NCBI RefSeq assembly: GCF_037126465.1
Contig: NC_088202.1
Coordinates: 101,029,962-101,093,961, forward strand
Reading direction: 5' to 3'
DNA: 64,000 bases
Source: Ornithodoros turicata
Taxonomy: Eukaryota; Arthropoda; Arachnida; Ixodida; Argasidae
The first letter of the stretch is position 1. Every line of letters begins with the position of its first letter. A model generated the notes under the pieces. The model was not told the DNA's origin. It worked only from the letters and a program-made list of their open reading frames with translations, and ran no database searches. Below, piece by piece: positions 1 to 10,100 of the stretch. Made by a program: the position numbers and the translations under genes.

Positions 1-1807
1 AATGTTCCTCTTCTGTACCACCGTAGATCAGGACGTCATCCATGTGGCAGAGTACCCCTTCGAGGCCTTCTAAGATCCTCGCCATTCTCTTCTGGAAGTG
101 TTCTGGCGCCGAACTGATGCCGAACGGGAGGCGATTGAAGCAAAATCTCCCGAACGGTGTGATGAATGTCGTGAGCAGTCGGCTATTCTCATTAAGAGGA
201 ATTTGCCAAAAGCCAGAGTTAGCATCCAGCCGCGAGAATATTTTTGCACCTGAGAGCTGTCCTAATGTCTGCTCTACTGAGGGTATGGGGTGCCATTCGC
301 GGTGCACATGTCGATTGAGTTCTGATAGGTCAACACAGATACGGATGTTTCCTGACGGTTTCGGAACCACCACCATTGGAGCACACCATTCTGTTGCCTC
401 ATCTACTGGTGAGATAACCCCAAGCTTCCGCATTCGTTCTAATTCTTCCCGTGTCTTTTTGAAGAGAGGGAGTGGCACTCGGCGCGGAGAAACGACAGCA
501 TACGGTTTTGCATCTTGTTTGAGAGCAAGGGTATATTCCTCCTTGAAGTTACCGAGTCCTTTGAAGAGCTGAGGGAAGTCCTTACGCGGATTGCAGAGGT
601 GGACTGTCTCGGTGCCCCCGACACGAGGGGTAGAAGCCACGTTGTTCACTTGTGGGAACAAGCAAAACTTTTCTATTGCTGGTTTTCCAAGCAACGACTT
701 CGTAAGTCCCTTCACCACGTAGATCACTTGTTTTGCCGTTTTGCCATTTAGCTCAAGGTCACAATCAACCGTTCCTTCGATTTGGAGTGGTTTGCCGTCG
801 GGACCGTGTAGCTGTCTTTTGGGGGTTGTAAGCGTGATGCCTGGCTTACGGTGCTGGCAGAACGTTTCATAAGATATAACAGTTTCATCTGCTCCCGTGT
901 CTATTTTGAAAAAGTGTGGCCTACCGTTTAGGAGCACTGATATATCCCATCTTGTGCTGCTATCTCCTCCAGCGATGCCTACGAAGCCAACGTCCTGCTG
1001 TGCTTCAATTGCGTGCACTGTTGAGGAGGATCTGCACACGAGTGCGAAATGTCCTTTCTTTTTGCACTTGTTGCAGATGGCAGTTTTCGCAGGACACTGC
1101 TGTCTCGGATGTGGATCCCTGCCGCACCAACGGCATGTCTTGCTTCTGGAGTTCTCTGAGCTCTCTGAAGCTTTTTGGTGGTGTTTCTTCGTGGTTGATC
1201 TGTTACCCCCTGGGTGTTTAATAATGCGATCGATGTTGCCGTCTTTTTCGGGACTCGGTCGAAGGTGAGCCTGCTGCTTTCGAACCGCTTCATGCTGTCG
1301 GGCCGTTACCAGCGCTTTGTGGAGGTTGAGTTCCGGATCCAGCTGCAGCTTCTCAGACGGCTTGCGATCGAGGAGTCCTACTACTAGACGGTCTCGGATC
1401 AGATCCTCTTTTAACTCGCCATAGTCGCAAGTTTCCGATAAGACGTGGAGAGCAGTTACAAAATTTTCCACGGATTCGGCTTCCCTTTGGGTTCGAGTGT
1501 TGAAAAGGGCTCGCTCGTAAATCACGTTTCGTCTACGTACGAAATACTCTTCGAATTTTTCCAGTACCTTTGTGATGTTGGTTGATTCCTCGGCTTTGAG
1601 CTTGAACGTTTGAAGGATGTCTTCGGCTTGTTGTCCCATCACATAGACGAGCGTGTCCACCAAGTTGGTCTCCTTCTGTCCTTGCAATCCGGAAGCCGAC
1701 AGAAATCGAAGAAATCTTCGCTTCCATGCCGGCCACTCGTTGGGTTTGAAGGAGAAAGAGTCTGGAGGTGCTATCTTGTACGATGTCGTCGTCACGGGCG
1801 TTGCCAT
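1..1807 (-). CDS. Ty3/gypsy retrotransposon gag-pol, partial, frame open to the left edge
   Basis: Reading leftwards from an ATG at 1807, I scanned most codons of the frame to base 2 and found no stop; it is about 602 codons and continues past the window. In order it shows a gag-like N-terminus starting MATPVTTTSYK, two zinc-knuckle motifs (CRWCG...H...C near 1115 and CNKCKKKGHFALVC near 1060), an aspartic protease motif KIDTGADETV near 900, and reverse transcriptase with the palm motif HMDDVLIYG at bases 14-43. RNase H and integrase should lie outside the window. The ATG sits about 90 bases inside a tRNA-Leu primer-binding site and an LTR. A frame of this length in otherwise decayed surroundings suggests a young, possibly recently active copy. 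Family assignment is firm; the exact clade is not determined. Confidence 0.9.
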   Translation of the reverse strand, partial: MATPVTTTSYKIAPPDSFSFKPNEWPAWKRRFLRFLSASGLQGQKETNLVDTLVYVMGQQAEDILQTFKLKAEESTNITKVLEKFEEYFVRRRNVIYERALFNTRTQREAESVENFVTALHVLSETCDYGELKEDLIRDRLVVGLLDRKPSEKLQLDPELNLHKALVTARQHEAVRKQQAHLRPSPEKDGNIDRIIKHPGGNRSTTKKHHQKASESSENSRSKTCRWCGRDPHPRQQCPAKTAICNKCKKKGHFALVCRSSSTVHAIEAQQDVGFVGIAGGDSSTRWDISVLLNGRPHFFKIDTGADETVISYETFCQHRKPGITLTTPKRQLHGPDGKPLQIEGTVDCDLELNGKTAKQVIYVVKGLTKSLLGKPAIEKFCLFPQVNNVASTPRVGGTETVHLCNPRKDFPQLFKGLGNFKEEYTLALKQDAKPYAVVSPRRVPLPLFKKTREELERMRKLGVISPVDEATEWCAPMVVVPKPSGNIRICVDLSELNRHVHREWHPIPSVEQTLGQLSGAKIFSRLDANSGFWQIPLNENSRLLTTFITPFGRFCFNRLPFGISSAPEHFQKRMARILEGLEGVLCHMDDVLIYGGTEEEH

Positions 1808-1877
1808 ACTTCACGTTTAAGGGCTTGGAGTTTGCACAGTTGTAGAAATCCACGCTATACGAAGAGTAGACCCATGG

Positions 1878-1895
1878 ATCCCACTTCTGACACCA
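1878..1895 (-). promoter_or_regulatory. Primer-binding site, tRNA-Leu type
   Basis: On the minus strand the 18 bases TGGTGTCAGAAGTGGGAT follow the LTR end directly. They complement the 3' end of eukaryotic tRNA-Leu(CAG) including CCA, as I remember that tRNA. This is where minus-strand DNA synthesis would be primed. Confidence 0.75.
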
Positions 1896-2123
1896 TGTTG
1901 TGCGTTAGACTCCGTAGAGGAACAAAAACCCAAGTCGAGCTGCCGCTATAAGATAGCTGTTTATTGTACGAGTACCAAGTGCGGACTGACTCTAGACAAA
2001 GCCCGCCCGCCAGGAAAGATAAACAAGGGTGGGAATATGAGACGCGAAAGCCTTGAACTCGCCATGCGAAGACGCGGTGTGAAGATGAGTCAACGGCTGG
2101 GCTCGAATGCCAGATACCTCACA
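1896..2123 (-). repeat. 5' LTR of the left-edge Ty3/gypsy element
   Basis: On the minus strand it starts TGTGAGGTATC and ends CGCACAACA, i.e. TG...CA, 228 bases, immediately before the primer-binding site. An AATAAA lies in its 3' half. The outer edge coincides with the point where mariner transposase coding begins, which supports the boundary. The partner LTR is outside the window, so the target duplication cannot be checked. Confidence 0.75.
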
Positions 2124-2532
2124 GTTTTTGGGACAAGGAAGGTGTTCTGATGACTAACTATCTCCAGAAGGGTGCAACAGTGAATGCAGCATACTGCTGT
2201 AGCTTGTTCTGCCGGTTAAAGGAGGCTTTGAAAGAGAAACGGCGCGGGAAACTACGGAAAGGCGTCCCCCTTCTGCAAGACAACGCACCGGCTCACAAAG
2301 CAGGCAAGACAATGCATGTTCTGAAGGACATGCGATTCGAATGTATTGAACATCCGCCGTACTCGCCGGATCTTCCTCATCAGACTATAGTTTATTTCCA
2401 GACATGAGAACAGTTTGAAAGGAAAGAGATTCTCGGAGGACAGACTTCGGATTTCTGTTTTCAAGGGTGAAGGCTTCAGGAACGTGTGCCAAGTGCGTTG
2501 AACTTCGAGGTAGATATGTCGAACTGTGATAA
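2124..2532 (+). pseudogene. mariner transposase, C-terminal half
   Basis: Translation in the + direction gives SVFWDKEGVL, then GVPLLQDNAPAHKA (second catalytic Asp block), HPPYSPDLP (third Asp block), and ends in KCVELRGRYVEL, a typical mariner C-terminus. The SPDLP block is followed by a frame break. The N-terminal half is absent because the gypsy LTR ends exactly here. No function is expected. Confidence 0.75.
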
Positions 2533-2769
2533 AGGTTTATGAGTCTAGGTCGCATAACTTTTCAGCGCCCCCTCGGATTTGCTGAAAACGATTCCTCTCT
2601 CGCGCGGTTGAAGTTCGCCTCCGGAACTTCTCCTCCGAACTCCTCCTCCCTCTCTTGTTCCTCGTCCCGCTTCTTGACTAACTAGAGGAGTGTTCCTGGT
2701 GCCTCCTAGCGTTGGGTTTGCACTCGGCTCACACAAATAATCTTTGACCAATCATTGACATTCCATTCG

Positions 2770-2880
2770 GTGCGCAGTGACGTCATGGATGACGTAATGC
2801 GGCACCACGGTAACTGGGTCAGGTTTCCTCCCACGACAATCCTGCTGCCGGCGTGTCGCCGTCAGCACTATAAATCTTCC
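2770..2880 (+). promoter_or_regulatory. Promoter-like cluster: CRE, CRE-like site and TATA box
   Basis: TGACGTCA at 2778-2785, TGACGTAA at 2790-2797, and TATAAA at 2869-2874. The spacing suits a polymerase II promoter. It lies 1.2 kb upstream of the carboxypeptidase leader exon on the same strand, but could equally belong to an unrecognised repeat. Inference only. Confidence 0.25.
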
Positions 2881-3227
2881 TTACTTCGTCTAAATTCTCT
2901 CGTGAGAAAACCGTATGCTTGACGAACGCAAAACTTCGGTCGGGTGTCCAGGAACATATCTTCCGTCCAAAAAAATCGAGAAAAAATCGTTTCATAGTCC
3001 ATTTAAGGTACATTTGTGTTCTTGAAAGTCTCTTCACGTCGACTAGAGAAAATTTGTTCCGCGTAGGAGCACAGAGGTTTCGTGGCGTTCCCATCATATT
3101 TACGCAAAAAAACAGAGCTAAAAAGAAAACCCGATAACTGTAATCTCAGTAAGTATATTTTGCTGCCTTGCATCTCGATCTGTTCTAAGCATACTCGCAC
3201 AGGCACACATCTCACTGCACTCAAGCA

Positions 3228-3600
3228 TCAGCGGCATGGCCCAGTGGCACAATCGTCTGTAGGTTGTATGCTGACAACATGTTTCAAAGTCATTAACAGG
3301 ACTTTCACCGTCTATTTTGGATAAAATGGTCAGTGAAACGTGTTCGCTAGATTCCATATTCGGATAGATTAGAAGGAAAATGTATTCGAACATTGACCAG
3401 CGGCATGGCAAAGTGCATAAGAATACTGGATGCACTTGTTCCTGGTAGCGCATACTCTACAGAGTGGGGAACAATGGAATCCCGCGACGGGCTGTGCTGA
3501 TTGGGGGCTTCCCTTTGTATTCGAGCATACTCCCCATACAGATGTCGGCACGGTTCCCCCGAAGTTGGCCCTCCACACCGATCCTGGCAACAGTTCCTTC
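3228..3600 (+). repeat. Two degenerate tRNA-derived SINE pieces
   Basis: GCGGCATGGCCCAGTGG at about 3231 and GCGGCATGGCAAAGTGC at about 3403 match the tRNA-like head of the SINE at 23980. Around 3540-3570 the body motif ATGTCGGCACGGTTCCCC is recognisable. The long open frame over 3430-3897 is a by-product of this repeat. Confidence 0.5.
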
Positions 3601-4105
3601 CTGATGCTGAAACTGAACGAAATATACATGACTAAAACAACAACAACAAATTTATTTGGCAATGATGAACGGAGAGTGACAAGACATGACAAGAAAAATG
3701 TGCCTCCTGCTGGATACTACTTTCAAACAAGTCAAAATGTCGAGGCTATATTTCAAAAGAATCTCGTCGTTTCCGCTGGCGTGATCCGTGATGACAAAGA
3801 AATGATCAGTCAACATGTCAGGAAGCCAGGGGTCATGCCAGGGAAGCGAAATGTGACGAGGCATGTAATCCGCATCAACAACTGCCTTCCCAAGTAGCTC
3901 GAGTATATTGTTGAAGCACAGCTGTGTTTCTTCTTAACAGGGCTTATCATATTACACAGAATTGAGAGTACCAGGAATGGGCCAAGGAATTCGTATGAGT
4001 GACAAACCTTGACACCCAGACATGACAGTAGGGAGCCTCGGATGGCTGAGAGATGTTGCTTAGGTCGTCACTGGGGAGGTGCAGACCTACAGGTCAAACA
4101 CGCCG

Positions 4106-4173
4106 ATGGACAGGACCGCCATGTGGGTTCTTCTCTTCCTGGTACTTGCAGGACAGACACTTGGGCAAAAGGG
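4106..4173 (+). CDS. Carboxypeptidase unit 1, exon 1 (signal peptide)
   Basis: The ATG at 4106 opens a strong hydrophobic leader and the exon ends at GG|GTAAGAG, phase 2. The exon is 10.3 kb from the next one, but the phase fits exon 2 at 14490 and equally the exon at 20091. A second in-frame ATG lies at 4121. Confidence 0.75.
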
Positions 4174-7100
4174 GTAAGAGAATACCTATAGATACAATAC
4201 GCAGCAATTATTTCGATAGCGTCTGCTCTCATATGCCGCTAAGATACGTCGGCGCAAATGATGGTTTACGTAGATAATTCCAAAGCACACCCCTTTTATT
4301 TGTTTCGCCAACACCGACATTAACAAAGCGCAATGGTATATTTCTTTGATGATGTGTTATACATAGGTCTCTTACATCTGTAAAATATGCTAAGCAAAGT
4401 TTGTCAAGACTTCTGGTTAGTACACCGTTTTCACGGCTCTACCGCTGCTAGCGGTGTTGTCGTCACGCCAGCAAACGGCATGCCTCCACGTTGATCGGCT
4501 ATGCGTCCTGGCCCGACTTCATAAGGAAGTATGCTTGTATGGAAGTATAAAAGCAAAACCCGGGGGAGACACCCAGAGAGCTGAAACTTGTGATTCGGGG
4601 TAGTGGGTATAAGCTTGGATTATTCATACTAGCCCTGCTATAGACGACACAACACTTCCGTTGCACTTTCAACTAAAGAAACCGTGGACGTGCTCTACGT
4701 AGTAAACTAGACACAGTCTGCTCGTATGGCCAGGTGCGCTATAACTGACACAGCTGCCCCGTGCTATTAAATGCGATGGCATTTCTTTAACGCACTTTTA
4801 AGCCTCGGAAGTATAGCGTCAGTGGAGAGGGACACTTTCACTCTCGTGATGCGTTACCTCCCCGTTGTTTGTTTCTTTATTTGCGTGCATCGGCTGATAA
4901 GAAACATTTCGACGGGCGGAGATTGAGCAGATTGGAAGGTCTTGGTGATAGCGGTTCCTAAAACACAATTACCTCTTATTTCTTTGAAGTGACTGGCATC
5001 ATGTTATGGGTCTTTGTTTTGACAGCTTCCCCAAGCAGCACAATGTACCCAAAGTCGAGTGCAATGGGGGTGGACGGTATGTATCTTATCAATGTTTCTT
5101 AGTTTCACAGGTCTGTTCAAGGCCTTTCACCTACCCGTCCACCCCCATCGCACTCGACTTTCAGTACATTGTGCTGCTTGGGTCCTTTATTAGGGAGTTT
5201 TAGGAAAACGTTGAAGTCTCACGATAACGCTTCCGAAAACGTGATAAGCCAATCGCCTGATTCCTTTGGGATGGCTGACATCACGTCGCTTGTATCTGAT
5301 TGACTGACAGCGATTCGGAGTCGCCAATCAGAGGGTGCTTTCGACTTCCCAAAACTCCCTAATGTATCGTTATCATACAGCGCCTGCTCAAACTCCCTGG
5401 TGGCGGCACAGTGCGTTTCGTTATGTCACCAATATTGTTCGACACCACGGAGTTACAGTATAAACGACGTGATCACGACGAATGTCGATGTTCACGACGG
5501 CATCGTTGACGGTTCGATGGGCACTCTCAAATTAATCGCGAACGGTAGAGTAGGTCGTATCGACTGTTTATGGCTCCAGTTTGTTGGTGAAGTAACGGGT
5601 CGCACTGCTAAAATCGGCGCCGCGTCGCTACGTGCCAACAATTTTGTCTCAGTCCAGACATGGTTCCCATCAACCTCAGACCACCATAATGTCAAAAAAA
5701 AAAAAAAAAAAAAGGTTGCAGTGTCGCCTGCAACCGCGTTCACCTCTCTCTCGTCTGGGCCAACACCCTGACCAAGAATTGCAAGGTACGACCTACAATA
5801 AGGTAGTGTACCCCTATAGCAAGTCACAGCCACAACACCTCGTCTATGTTGCCATGTTGCGAGTAACCTCTACATCTCTAATGTCGACGGAGACTTGATG
5901 TTCTATCACACCAAGCCCAACGCAGATAAGCAGCTACACGACGAGTTTCGAAGACTCGAGCGCCAGAGGCTCGGTACCGTCCGCGACTCGCAGAGAAGTT
6001 TCTCGAGTTCGGTCGAAGATGGCGAAAACAAGCGCTCCTGGCGATGAAAGAAGGAAATCACTAAAAAAAGGCCTTTTAGGCACTTGAGGCTTTGTACGTT
6101 TGAGGCTTTGGTCCTTTCGGTGTGTTCCAGCCTCAGAACATCAATTCCCATCATGCTCCTGGTGTTGCTCGTAACTCTGAGCATGGCCGTAACGAACGTT
6201 CAGATTTTGCGGGCACGCAGGACGTTCAGGGTGATGCAATTCTTACGAAAGCGCACGCGGTCAGGTTGACGGAAACGTGGACCGATGATCCGTGTGAGAT
6301 AGGCGGATGCGGGTGGATGTCGTTCCGCAAACGCCTAGAGAGCAGATTGGCTGGTGTCACACTTTTCGCCAAGGAAGGGAAAAGTGCGATCACTCCATGC
6401 CATCTGCCCATCAAAACGAAGCGAGAAGGAGGAGACATGTGCGGCAATCGAGAGCACTATCGATGGTCGCAGAACCATCATTGTCGCAGTCTACCTCTCG
6501 CAAAAACGTTTCACGAGACGACATCAAACTATTCCTCCAATGGAATCTCCTGCCGTGAACTCCTAAAACGCAACTAAAGCTTCCCGAGGTAAAAATGGCG
6601 TACTGTACCGACGTGCCGCTCATTGTGTGTGGAGACTTTAAAGTAACGCAGAAGTCATTTTAACACATTTTTCCTACTATAAAACTGTTAAGTAGGCCAC
6701 TAAAATGCACCATGACAAGTAATTACGTCGGTCGTCGTCGGTCCTGGATTTCTGAACTTCTGGCGCAATTTGGGCTCTTCGATCGCTGATGACTTTCCAA
6801 TCAGTCACGGGCCTACTGGACCACCTCTAAGCCTCTGCTCTGCTACATTCGCGTGCTTGTCATGCTAATGCATCAAAACATATTGATCCGCATGTACTGG
6901 TGTGGGGTCCTGTATGCTAAGGGGGGAAACACCCCATAGCATCATTATTCGTAATTTCATTGTCGTTGTTGTTGTTCAAGTGAGCATACCAAAGCCAATC
7001 AAAAGGCGTAGGAAAAAAAAAGGCGTCCGGACTGTATCAGTATTGCCATGACGGGCGCCTAAATCGCCACGGTTGTTGTTAAAAGGAGCGTCCACTACGG

Positions 7101-10100
7101 TGAGCTCACCATAGCGTGCACATGCTAATAAACTCTTCTTATTCTCTCGACATCCTGATACATGGTGTCAGAAGTGAGATTCCTGGGTGATCTTATATCG
7201 GACGGTCACTTTAAACCGAGACAATGTACTCCCACAGGGGCAGCGTAGTGAACAAAGCGTTCGCAGGAGAGCTTTCGTTTCCACATAGTTATGATTATGG
7301 AGATGACTCGTTAGGCATCACGTCCGACGGTACGGTTGTTCCATTCGCTAGAGAGATAAAAGAGGTGAGCTGGGAGCGGGCCATAACTAGATGGCATTTG
7401 TCCGCTGTGAAAATCGAAAGAGCATTCGGTATTTATCCCCGTCTTTCACGGTACAGCAAAAGCGGGAGAAAATGCCGTTCGACAAGCAGACTGGTGGGAA
7501 AGCGGGACTATACGGCCGTAAAAATGGGACCCGTGCTGCCGAAATCGGGACATCCGGTCACTATAAGTATGCCACAATTCGCGAACGTTACATGAGTTTC
7601 TATCCGTCCACTGGTGATGGAGTTCCCCAAAATCACGTTTGTTCCCGAAAGTTTGTCGTTCTCGCCCTATCCACTAGTAAGAATAGTGTGATTGGATTGG
7701 ATTGGATTGGAAAAGAAAGAAAAATATGGAGAGGTTAGTCCCGACCCAGTCAGAACTTGCTACTCCAAAACCCGTTTGTGGGTGAGGAAAAAAAAAGAAA
7801 GAAAAGGGTGAGCTACGAAAAAGAGAAGAACAAACAAGCAAACAAACAACTAGAAACAGGAAAGGGGGAGACGTTGGGCGCCGAAAAACACTCACTGCAC
7901 AATGTCAGATACAGTGCGAACACAATGTCACCGAAGTTGTCACAGAGTGTCAAGCAAGTTCGAAGCTGTAAGGTAGTCCACAAGAGCGCGCTATGACGGC
8001 ACCTGGTGTTGGGCAGGCCAGCAGCCTAGAACCTTCCCAACAGAGAAAGGGCGATTGTCGAGGCGGGCTAGTGCCGCCTCAAGGGAAAGACGAGGCGCCC
8101 TGTATTGAGGGCAGGCTTCGATAACATGCTCTGTGTCCTCCAATACCCCGCACTCAGAACAATTCGGTGTGGAAACCTTCCCAAGTTTAAAGAGGAGGCG
8201 GCCGGTATATGGCACATTGAGACGGAGCAGGTGAATGATGGAGGTAACGCCCGGGGGAGCGCTGGGGGCATTAAAAACTGCAGGTCTGGATCAACTTTGT
8301 GTAGTTGTGAGTTAACTGGGACGCATCGACGCCAGTGTTCTCCGCTCAGACGTTTCACTACTGCGTTTATCGTGCTCTTTGCATCCCCTCTTGTGAAGTA
8401 GACGGGGCGCGTGCGAACGCCACGCGCTAGATGGGCACGCCTGGCAGCTGCATCCGCAGCCTCATTTCCGGGGACACCGTAATAGCCAGGGAACCACTGC
8501 AACTGGATGTCATGTCCCCGTGATACGGCAGAGGTGTACACTTCAAGGAAGTCATCCACCATTGGAGACAGACATCCCGATCCTGTAGAGTAGAGAAGGA
8601 CTTGTAAGGCGGCTTTGGAGTCGGTGTAGATGGACCACTGAGCTGGGGATGGAGAGGATGCAATGAAGACAAGCGCCATACAAATCGCGTGCAGTTCCGC
8701 TGCCGCCGCCGCCGTGCGATGTGAGGGTCTTGCGCATCCTTCAGGTGACAAGTGCGAGATCACATAGACGCCATAGGTCGGCGAATTCATTCATGATGGC
8801 CTTCACCGACTTCATTCACCATCACCTCATAGAGAATGATGTGATGTTGAATGAAGGGCATGATGTGATGTGAAGTTGAAGTTGAATGAACGGCATGATG
8901 TGAAGTGAAGTTGAAGTTGAAGTTGAATGAAGGGCTATGATGTGAGGTGAAGTTGATGTTGAAGTTGAATGAAGGGCTATGATGGGGATTTGAAGTTGAA
9001 GTCCGCGTGATGGGTTTTGAAGTTGAAGTTCGCGTGATGGGTTTTGAAGTTGAAGTCTGTGTGATGGGATTTGAAGTTGAAGTCCGCGTGATGGGTTTTG
9101 AAGTTGAAGTCAGTGTGGTGGGATTTGAAGTTGAAGTCCGCGTGATGGGTTTTGAAGTTGAAGTCAGTGTGGTGGGATTTGAAGTTGAAGTCAGCGTGAT
9201 TGGTTTTGATGTTGAAGTTAGCGTGTGTGGGGTTGGAAGTCGAAGTCCGTGTGTTGGGTTTTGAAGTCAGCGCGATGGTTTTTAAGGGGAAGTCAGCGGG
9301 ATGGGTTTTGAAGCTGAAGTCTGCGCGATGGATTTTGAAGATGACGGATAGGTTTCGAAGTCCTCATAATAGGTTTTGAAGCCGACAATGTTTAGTCGAT
9401 GTATGACGTTCACGTGTCGTGACTGTTACTTGTGCGAACGCGTGCGGAGTGAATGGCAAATGTGTATTGGAGTACACCAAGCGAACATGAACGCTTCGCG
9501 TTTCGTGCCTGGTGTGGGCGTATGGGCCTGACACTGCAGATGCCTGGCGGACTCCCCCCCCCCTCCCCCCTTGTTGTGTATCGGCGGTCGCAGGGAGGGA
9601 AAGTGTTTGGAACGCGGTACTCTCTGGCGTAGTGGGGCACGGAGGGCAATGTCATGTAGCCGGAGGCAACAGTATGTTGCGAATGTGAGCGGTAGATTAG
9701 ATCGATGTGCGATTTGCACCTCGCACGTTGCGGTTGTTCCCTGCACGTTGCGGTTGTTCAGTTTGACTCATTTGCTCGCCTACAGCTATAATGTGCGTAT
9801 ATATGTATATTGGATGGGTTTGGATTTGAGCCTCCGCCTTCGGTCGCGTACGCGCGTTTTGCTAGACGACAGTAGATTGCTGTCGTGCTGACGAAGTGTG
9901 CTTTATTAGGCATATTTTGTGCCTTCTTAGATTGCTTATTTTTCCTTTGTGTGATTGGGATCCAAATAGGACAAGATCGGGCTGGCGTTGTTTTTGTGGA
10001 CGTCTTTTATTTTAAATGTAATACACAGAGGTCACTATAGGTCTCTTATTTATCTGAGGTGCATAGGTCATGTTTTGGGGAATTATGTGTTCGGCATGCA

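Noticed and set aside
3430..3897. 155-codon open frame
   Set aside because: It covers a SINE fragment and a low-complexity ACAACAACA run, with no domain recognised.
9007..9264. Repetitive protein of MGFEVEVRV units
   Set aside because: It is a 27-base minisatellite read in one frame; the frame is lost as soon as units diverge, and it lies in a mobile element arm.
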